Shown here piece after piece: positions 57,769-64,000 of a stretch of 64,000 bases of DNA. The stretch lies in the NCBI RefSeq assembly GCF_007097365.1, contig NZ_VJZR01000004.1, positions 186,001-250,000 of the forward strand, given 5' to 3'. The position numbers and the translations under genes were made by a program. The notes below the pieces were generated by a model that saw nothing but the letters and a program-made list of their open reading frames with translations, was not told the DNA's origin and made no database searches. Origin of the DNA: Flavobacterium franklandianum (GTDB lineage Bacteria; Bacteroidota; Bacteroidia; Flavobacteriales; Flavobacteriaceae). The stretch's first letter is position 1. The number at the start of each line of letters is the position of its first letter.

Positions 57769-58920
57769 ATGAAATCTTCTTCTTTTGTAAATCAAGAACG
57801 TATTGTTTGGGCTGATGTTCTTCGTTTTGTTGCTATGTTTATGGTAATTAGTGTACATTGTACGGATCCGTTTAATATTTCGCCTGCCGCTAGATTGAAT
57901 CCTGAATATAATTTCTGGGGGACAATTTATGGATCTATATTGCGTCCCTGTGTCCCCTTATTTGTTATGTTAACAGGAATGTTGCTACTTCCTGTTAAAC
58001 AAGAAATTGGGCTTTTTTATAAGAAAAAGTTAACCAGAGTTGTTTTTCCTTTTCTAATTTGGTCAGTTCTTTATAATTTGTTTCCTTGGTTTACGGGGGT
58101 AATGGGCTATGATTCGTCAATTATAACTAAGTTCTTTGTATATGCTGGAGATGCTCCGTCGCAGGCTTTTAAGGATAGTCTGCATAATATTATAATGATT
58201 CCTTTTACCTTCACGGCATTTTGTACGCATATGTGGTATATTTATTTGCTAATTGGACTTTATCTTTTTATGCCTATTTTTTCCGCCTGGGTAAAAGAGG
58301 CTACTGACAAACAGAAAAGAATGTATCTTTATTTTTGGGGTATCACGCTCTTTTTGCCCTATATTCATGAATATGTCTCTAATTATATTTTCGGTGCTTG
58401 TCCGTGGAATGGTAGATTCGATTTGTTTTACTATTTCGCGGGATTTAATGGTTATTTACTTTTAGGTCATTATTTGTCGAAAGGAAATAGTTGGAGTGTT
58501 CTTAAAACATTACTTATAAGCGCATTTCTGTTTGCTATTGGTTATTTTGTAACTTATGTGGGCTTTGGTAATAGGGTTGCTGACCCAAGATCAACCGAAG
58601 AGCAAATCGAATTATTTTTTCTTTATTGTACACCAAACGTATTTTTGATGACAATTGCGGTTTTCATGATTTCTCAGAAAATTAAAATAGATAGTCCCTT
58701 TTGGATAAATATATTTGCAAACTTAACTAAATGTGGTTTTGGAATCTATATGGTACACTACTTCTTAGTGGGGCCTAGTTTTATGATTATTGATTTATTG
58801 CATATACCAATTCCTATACAAATCCCTGTGGCTGCAAGTATGACTTTTGGTTTTGCTTGGCTGTTTACAGTTTTTATTTATAAATTGTTGCCATCAAAAG
58901 CGAAATGGATAATGGGTTAA
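57769..58920 (+). CDS. Acyltransferase 3-family membrane protein
   Basis: 383 residues from the ATG at 57769. An in-frame TTG 45 bases upstream would add a polar stretch and is less likely. About ten membrane helices are visible. The conserved N-terminal RIVWADVLRFVAMFMVISVH with its catalytic-type histidine is typical of acyltransferase family 3, which transfers acetyl or other acyl groups to sugars at the inner membrane. It sits between two GH127 paralogues. The role in catabolism is unclear: it may modify a cell-surface glycan, or be an insertion into the locus. Confidence 0.85.
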   Translation: MKSSSFVNQERIVWADVLRFVAMFMVISVHCTDPFNISPAARLNPEYNFWGTIYGSILRPCVPLFVMLTGMLLLPVKQEIGLFYKKKLTRVVFPFLIWSVLYNLFPWFTGVMGYDSSIITKFFVYAGDAPSQAFKDSLHNIIMIPFTFTAFCTHMWYIYLLIGLYLFMPIFSAWVKEATDKQKRMYLYFWGITLFLPYIHEYVSNYIFGACPWNGRFDLFYYFAGFNGYLLLGHYLSKGNSWSVLKTLLISAFLFAIGYFVTYVGFGNRVADPRSTEEQIELFFLYCTPNVFLMTIAVFMISQKIKIDSPFWINIFANLTKCGFGIYMVHYFLVGPSFMIIDLLHIPIPIQIPVAASMTFGFAWLFTVFIYKLLPSKAKWIMG

Positions 58921-58999
58921 TAATATCAACTTTTCTATACTATATTTTTTACTAATAAATTCTTAATAAATATTTCTAAATCGACTAACACTTATTAAA

Positions 59000-61540
59000 A
59001 TGAAATACCAAAATAATCCTTTTAAAAAAGGCACAATTCAATTTCGAAATTTATTGTTGATTCTAATGCTTGGAATTTATATAATTCCTTTGACGGCACA
59101 AAATTCTAATTATATATCAAATAAAGAACCTCTTGTGAGTACACCTTTTATTGCTTTGCCATTAGGGGCAATTCAGTCTAAAGGATGGTTAGAGACTCAG
59201 TTAAAATTGCAAAAAGAAGGACTTACAGGCAATTCTGAAATAATTTATAGCGAATTAGGAAGTAATTCGGCTTGGTTGGGGGGAAATGCGCCAGATTCTA
59301 ATTGGGAAAGACCTCCGTACTATGTAAAGGGATTAATTGGTTTAGCCTATACTTTGAATGATAATGAGTTAAAATCCAAAGCTCAAAAATGGATTGATTG
59401 GACCTTAAACAGTCAGCAAAAAAATGGTAGTTTTGGACCTGAAACCAATAATGATTGGTGGCCAAGAATGCCAATGTTAACTGCTCTAGCAGATTATTAT
59501 GAGGCAACAAATGATGTAAGGGTGATTCTGTTTCTAACACATTATTTTCATTATCAGTATGAAGCATTGGACAAGCAACCATTAGTTGAATGGGCAAAAA
59601 CAAGAGCGGCTGATAATGTTGATGTAATTATTTGGCTTTACAATAGAACGGGAGATGCTTTTCTTTTAGACTTGGTAGATAAAATAAAAAGTCAAGCTTA
59701 TGATTTTACTGATATTTTTACAAATAATACTTTTATAAGCGGTTTTACCAATAATTTTCTTCCAAAGCATAGTGTGAATGTGGCTCAGGCTTACAAATAT
59801 GCGCCAGTGTTTTATCAGAAATCAAACGACGCAAAAGATAAAGATGCTTTCTTGAAAGGTGTAAAGAATTTAAAACCGTATCATACTCAAATTACGGGAA
59901 TGGAATCGGGAACCGAAATGCTATCTGGAAATGCTTCTATTCAGGGAGTTGAACTTTGTGCTACAGTAGAAAGAATGTTTTCAAATGAAATTGCAACAAG
60001 AATTTTGGGCGAAGCAAGTATTGGTGATGAACTCGAAAAAATTGCTTTTAACCAATTGCCGGGAACTTTGAGCGATGATATTCATCAGCATCAATATTAC
60101 TCGGTTCCAAATCAGGTTCAGAGTAAAAAAGGTGGAAATCAATTTGCGCAGGATTATGATAGCGGAATTTTACCGGGACCATATTCGGGTTTTGCTTGTT
60201 GTAGATTTAATTTGCATATGGGTTGGCCAAAATATGTACAATATAGCTGGATGGCAACTTCTGATAATGGTCTTGTTGCTACTGCATTTGCACCATCGGT
60301 TGTACATGCAAAAGTGGCAAATGGTGAAAATATTACCATCAATGAGGAAACGAATTATCCTTTTGAAGAGCAAATCAGGTTTACGATTTCAACTAAAAAC
60401 GAAGTGATTTTTCCTTTGAAACTTAGAATTCCTGCTTGGTGTTCTAAACCAATTATTAAGGTAAATGGCGTTGTTCAGAAAAAAGTAATTGCAGGAACGT
60501 ATTATTCCATTTCACGTAAGTGGAAAAACGGAGATTCCGTAACGCTTAATCTTCCTATGGAAATTAAAATTTCAAATTGGGTTCATAATTCGGTTGGAGT
60601 AGAAAGAGGACCTTTAGTTTATTCTCTTCAAATGGATGAAAACTGGAAGCAGATCAACAAGCATATTTTTGACGGAAAGGATTTTAGTGAATTTGAGGTT
60701 TTCCCTAAAAATGCCTGGAATTACGGTTTATTATTGGATACCAAAAACCCGAATAAATCCTTTAAAGTTGTGAAAAGTGCCATGCCCGAAAATCCTTTTG
60801 AACAGGATAAAACACCAATTCATTTAAAAATAGGCGCCAAAAAAATACCATCCTGGGGATTAGATGCAAACGGAATTCACGCTTCTGAACCTCCTTTAAG
60901 TCCTTTATTGTCTAACGAACCTGAAGAAGAAATTACTTTGGTTCCGTTTGGTGCTGAAAGGATTCGGTTGACTTATTTTCCGGTTATCGGGAAACCAAAA
61001 GCCAGAATTACGGACGCTTTCAAAGATGACTTTAAAACCAATGAAGCCAATAACTGGGTTAATTTTGGCGGAAGCTGGCAACAACAAAATGGCAAATATT
61101 ACGCACACTCTTCCGGAATTAAAGGTATAAAATCAATTGTCACATCGACTGAGTTTTCAGATTTAACATTTGATGCTACAATTTCGATTTTAGATGATAA
61201 TGCTCAAGCAGGAATTTTGTTCAGAATCAGCAATTCATCAGACGGAGCAGATATTTATCAGGGTTATTATGTTGGATTGAATACGAGCGGACAAATTATT
61301 TTGGGAAAATCAGATAATAACTGGACTGAGATAAAAAGTGAAAACGCTGTAATTAAAAAAGCAACTGCCTATCATCTAAGAGTTGTGGCGAAAGGATCAA
61401 AAATCAAAGTGTATGTTGATGATATGAATAGTGCAAAATTAGAGGCAGTTGATACCGCTTTTCAAACTGGTTTAATTGGTTTGAGGGGTTATGGTGGAGA
61501 AACTATTATTTTCGAAAACGTTTCTGTAAAACAATTATAG
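59000..61540 (+). CDS. GH127-type beta-L-arabinofuranosidase-like protein without T9SS tail
   Basis: 846 residues, closely similar along its length to the product at 54593. The signal peptide ends near PLTAQ. The metal and nucleophile residues are kept: E318 and C320 in GVELCATVE, and C400-C401 in GFACCRFN. The LamG/DUF1080-like domain at about 673-843 ends the protein at VSVKQL, so the T9SS tail is absent and the enzyme is expected to stay in the periplasm. It lies 79 bases after the acyltransferase gene. Confidence 0.87.
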   Translation: MKYQNNPFKKGTIQFRNLLLILMLGIYIIPLTAQNSNYISNKEPLVSTPFIALPLGAIQSKGWLETQLKLQKEGLTGNSEIIYSELGSNSAWLGGNAPDSNWERPPYYVKGLIGLAYTLNDNELKSKAQKWIDWTLNSQQKNGSFGPETNNDWWPRMPMLTALADYYEATNDVRVILFLTHYFHYQYEALDKQPLVEWAKTRAADNVDVIIWLYNRTGDAFLLDLVDKIKSQAYDFTDIFTNNTFISGFTNNFLPKHSVNVAQAYKYAPVFYQKSNDAKDKDAFLKGVKNLKPYHTQITGMESGTEMLSGNASIQGVELCATVERMFSNEIATRILGEASIGDELEKIAFNQLPGTLSDDIHQHQYYSVPNQVQSKKGGNQFAQDYDSGILPGPYSGFACCRFNLHMGWPKYVQYSWMATSDNGLVATAFAPSVVHAKVANGENITINEETNYPFEEQIRFTISTKNEVIFPLKLRIPAWCSKPIIKVNGVVQKKVIAGTYYSISRKWKNGDSVTLNLPMEIKISNWVHNSVGVERGPLVYSLQMDENWKQINKHIFDGKDFSEFEVFPKNAWNYGLLLDTKNPNKSFKVVKSAMPENPFEQDKTPIHLKIGAKKIPSWGLDANGIHASEPPLSPLLSNEPEEEITLVPFGAERIRLTYFPVIGKPKARITDAFKDDFKTNEANNWVNFGGSWQQQNGKYYAHSSGIKGIKSIVTSTEFSDLTFDATISILDDNAQAGILFRISNSSDGADIYQGYYVGLNTSGQIILGKSDNNWTEIKSENAVIKKATAYHLRVVAKGSKIKVYVDDMNSAKLEAVDTAFQTGLIGLRGYGGETIIFENVSVKQL

Positions 61541-61655
61541 GTTTGTTTTTAATTTTCGTTCTGAATGTTAAACTTTCTATATGTTTTTTTAGTTAAAATA
61601 ACATTATTCAGATTTTTATTGAATTAAGATAAAAAAGTAAAATATTTTTGGTAAA

Positions 61656-61678
61656 ACTAAAACGTTTTAGTATGTTTG
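61656..61678 (+). promoter_or_regulatory. LacI operator overlapping the -7 box, second GH92 promoter
   Basis: Perfect ACTAAAACGTTTTAGT at 61656-61671 adjoining -7 box TATGTTTG (61671-61678). A TTTG at 61647-61650 lies 20 bases before the -7 box, the standard -33 spacing, so the operator fills the promoter spacer. This is the best complete promoter in the set. Confidence 0.93.
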
Positions 61679-61813
61679 TTTTTTCTATTTATATAGATGC
61701 TTAAATATATATTAAAAATTCTGACTAATTCAAAATAAACCCTTTTATTATTAATATCCAAGACTCTTTTCGTGAGGCGTAAAAGTGTCTAAATCTTCAG
61801 TAAAACAGTAATC

Positions 61814-64000
61814 ATGCACATGAAAAATTTCTTTATTAAATCAGTTGCTCTCTTTTTTGTCTTTCAATGCACAACTGCACAAGAAGGTATTATAAACAAT
61901 GTTGAAAAACCTATCGATTGGGTAAATCCTTTAATTGGTAGTGATTCTGATCATACACTTTCTAACGGAAATACATATCCAGCCATAGCCATGCCCTGGG
62001 CTATGAATTTCTGGACACCGCAAACGGGAAAAATGGGAGACGGCTGGGCTTATACTTATAGCGCAAAAAAAATAAAAGGATTCAAACAAACACACCAGCC
62101 ATCGCCGTGGATGAATGATTACGGACAATTTTCAATTATGCCGGTTACAGGTAAATTGCGTTTTAAGGAAGACGAAAGAGAAAGTTGGTTTTCGCATAAA
62201 TCAGAAACCGTAACGCCTTATTATTACAGCGTTTATCTGGCAGATCATGATGTAACGACTGAAATTGCGCCAACAGAAAGAGCCGCAAGATTTAGATTTA
62301 CGTTCCCACAAACAGATGATGCTTATGTGGTTATTGATGCTTTTGACAAAGGTTCGTATGTAAAAATCATCCCATCTGAAAATAAAATCATTGGTTATAC
62401 CACTAAAAATAGTGGTGGCGTTCCTGATAATTTCAAGAATTATTTTGTGATTGTTTTTGATAAAAGTTTTACAGTAACCAAAACTTTTGATGGCGATAAA
62501 CTTTTAGATGCAATAGAAACTCAAGCAGATCATTCTGGTGCTATAATTGGTTTTAAAACTGTAAAAGGAGAAAAGGTAAATGCAAAAGTAGCTTCATCAT
62601 TTATCAGTTATGAACAAGCCGAAAGAAACTTGAACGAACTTGGTAAAAATGATTTTGACCAAATAAAAGAAAAAGGTAAAAACGTATGGAACACTGAATT
62701 AAGCCGTATTAAAGTAGGGGGAGGAACAGCAGAGCAATTCACTACTTTTTACTCCAGTTTATACCGTTCGCTTCTTTTTCCAAGAAAATTTTATGAGTTT
62801 GATGCTAAAGGAAAAGTAGTTCACTATAGTCCTTATAACGGAAAAGTTTTGCCCGGATATATGTTTACAGATACAGGCTTTTGGGATACTTTCAGAGCTT
62901 TGTTTCCTTTTTTAAATTTAATGTATCCTGAATTAAATCAGCAAATGCAGGAAGGTTTGTCAAATGCTTATAATGAAAGCGGCTGGTTGCCGGAATGGGC
63001 AAGTCCTGGTTTAAGAGATGTTATGGTGGGGAATAATTCGGCATCGGTTGTCGCAGAAGCGTATTTAAAAAGCGAAACCAAAAAGAATCCTGAAATTGAA
63101 AATTTATATAAAGCCTTGATTCACGGAGCGAATAATCAAGGTCCTTTAAGAGCAGTTGGGCGTTTGGGCGTTGATTATTATAATTCTTTAGGATATGTTC
63201 CTTATGATGCAGGAATCAACGAAAATGCTGCCAGAACATTAGAGTATGCATACGACGATTTCGCTATTTATAAATTAGGATTGGCATTAAATAAGCCAAA
63301 ATCAGAAACTGATCTGTATAAGAAACGCAGTTTGAATTATAAGAATTTGTTTGATTCTGAAAACAACTTGATGAGAGGAAAAAATAAAGACGGTAAATTT
63401 CAAACTCCTTTTAGTCCTTTTAAATGGGGTGATGCATTTACAGAAGGAAACAGCTGGCATTATTCCTGGTCGGTTTTTCATGATATGCAGGGTTTAATTG
63501 ATTTGATGGGAGGAAAAGATGTTTTTGTAAGTCAGTTGGATAAAGTATTTTCGTTAGCGCCTGTTTTTGACGAAAGTTATTACGGGAGTGTGATTCACGA
63601 AATTAGAGAAATGCAAATTGCCAATATGGGACAATATGCGCATGGAAATCAGCCAATTCAGCACATGACGTATTTGTACGATTATGCTGGAGAACCTTGG
63701 AAAACGCAATATTGGGTAAGAGAAACCATGAACAGAATGTACAAACCAACTCCTGATGGTTATTGTGGAGACGAGGATAACGGTCAAACTTCGGCTTGGT
63801 ATGTATTCTCTGCTATTGGGTTTTATCCCGTAACTCCTGCTAGTGATCAGTACGTTATTGGTACGCCTTTATTTAAAACTGTTAAAATAAAATTGCAAAA
63901 CGGAAAAGAAGTTTCTATTAATGCACCTCAAAATAATGCTGCAAATAAATACATTAAAAGTATGAAATTCAACGGAAAAGCGGATGCCAATAACTGGTTA
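61814..64000 (+). CDS. GH92 alpha-mannosidase (3' end beyond the window)
   Basis: At least 729 residues, still open at the window end; the family is usually about 750-780. The signal peptide reads SVALFFVFQCTTAQ. GH92 motifs include WVNPLIGSDSDHTLSNGNTY, PQTGKMGDGW, FTDTGFWDTFRALFP, GWLPEW, AFTEGNSWHYSW (acid E544), AHGNQPIQHM and CGDEDNGQTSAWY (base D653), with the same 109-residue spacing as the first GH92. It differs clearly from the first copy, so it may cut another mannose linkage. A second ATG at 61820 is equally possible. It is the first gene after operator 6. Confidence 0.93.
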   Translation, partial: MHMKNFFIKSVALFFVFQCTTAQEGIINNVEKPIDWVNPLIGSDSDHTLSNGNTYPAIAMPWAMNFWTPQTGKMGDGWAYTYSAKKIKGFKQTHQPSPWMNDYGQFSIMPVTGKLRFKEDERESWFSHKSETVTPYYYSVYLADHDVTTEIAPTERAARFRFTFPQTDDAYVVIDAFDKGSYVKIIPSENKIIGYTTKNSGGVPDNFKNYFVIVFDKSFTVTKTFDGDKLLDAIETQADHSGAIIGFKTVKGEKVNAKVASSFISYEQAERNLNELGKNDFDQIKEKGKNVWNTELSRIKVGGGTAEQFTTFYSSLYRSLLFPRKFYEFDAKGKVVHYSPYNGKVLPGYMFTDTGFWDTFRALFPFLNLMYPELNQQMQEGLSNAYNESGWLPEWASPGLRDVMVGNNSASVVAEAYLKSETKKNPEIENLYKALIHGANNQGPLRAVGRLGVDYYNSLGYVPYDAGINENAARTLEYAYDDFAIYKLGLALNKPKSETDLYKKRSLNYKNLFDSENNLMRGKNKDGKFQTPFSPFKWGDAFTEGNSWHYSWSVFHDMQGLIDLMGGKDVFVSQLDKVFSLAPVFDESYYGSVIHEIREMQIANMGQYAHGNQPIQHMTYLYDYAGEPWKTQYWVRETMNRMYKPTPDGYCGDEDNGQTSAWYVFSAIGFYPVTPASDQYVIGTPLFKTVKIKLQNGKEVSINAPQNNAANKYIKSMKFNGKADANNWL

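Noticed and set aside
32873..61540. Locus for mycobacterial lipoarabinomannan
   Set aside because: Alpha-mannanases plus arabinose enzymes could suggest it, but that polymer has D-arabinofuranose and none of the D-arabinanase families was recognised. GH127 acts on L-arabinofuranose.

Overview
The window looks like a chromosomal polysaccharide-utilisation region of a Flavobacteriaceae bacterium, most likely Flavobacterium. The sequence is AT-rich. It carries two SusC/SusD pairs, many Sec-exported enzymes and lipoproteins, and type IX secretion (T9SS) C-terminal tails, and its recognisable promoters use the Bacteroidota -7 box TAnnTTTG. No tRNA, rRNA, CRISPR array or phage gene was seen.

Layout. 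(1) 1-1427 is almost gene-free and holds decayed sequence. (2) 1428-11296, minus strand, is one PUL read as DUF5004-like lipoprotein, DUF4961-like exported protein, SusC, SusD, GH71/99-like lipoprotein and GH97 alpha-glucosidase-type enzyme. A membrane TPR/helix-turn-helix regulator (11740-13338) is divergent from it. (3) 13892-26354 carries a LacI-family repressor, a GH125 exo-alpha-1,6-mannosidase, an eroded GH92 gene, and an operon of SusC, SusD, a DUF4973/DUF1735-type lipoprotein and an IPT/NHL lipoprotein. (4) 26707-36448 holds three large modular secreted proteins: GxGYxYP, GH76 and GH2, with crystallin, ricin, CBM6, AbfB, PA14 and T9SS modules. (5) 37076-48250 holds a GH43-like protein, a DUF4965-family protein, an unassigned TIM-barrel-like protein, a GH92, a ROK sugar kinase and a mannose-6-phosphate-isomerase-type cupin. 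(6) 48393-49394 is a LacI pseudogene. (7) 49793-64000 holds a second DUF4965 protein, a GH43, a secreted aldose epimerase, two paralogous GH127 proteins separated by an epimerase relic and an acyltransferase, and a second GH92 cut by the window end.

How it works together (inference). GH76, GH125, GH92 and possibly the GH99-like enzyme fit alpha-mannan breakdown. Mannose would then be phosphorylated by the ROK kinase and isomerised by the cupin. The GH127, GH43 and AbfB-bearing proteins add arabinose-directed activities, so the target may be a mixed mannose/arabinose glycan or several glycans.

The strongest non-gene signal is a 16-bp palindrome, ACTAAAACGTTTTAGT. It occurs perfectly five times and in two close variants. 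Each copy sits against a -7 box upstream of GH125, SusC2, GH43-like, DUF4965-1, DUF4965-2 (two sites) and the last GH92. It is very probably the operator of the local LacI repressor and ties these scattered transcription units into one regulon. The region also contains several decayed duplicates (LacI, GH92, epimerase, an IS1595-type transposase), which points to growth by duplication followed by erosion.
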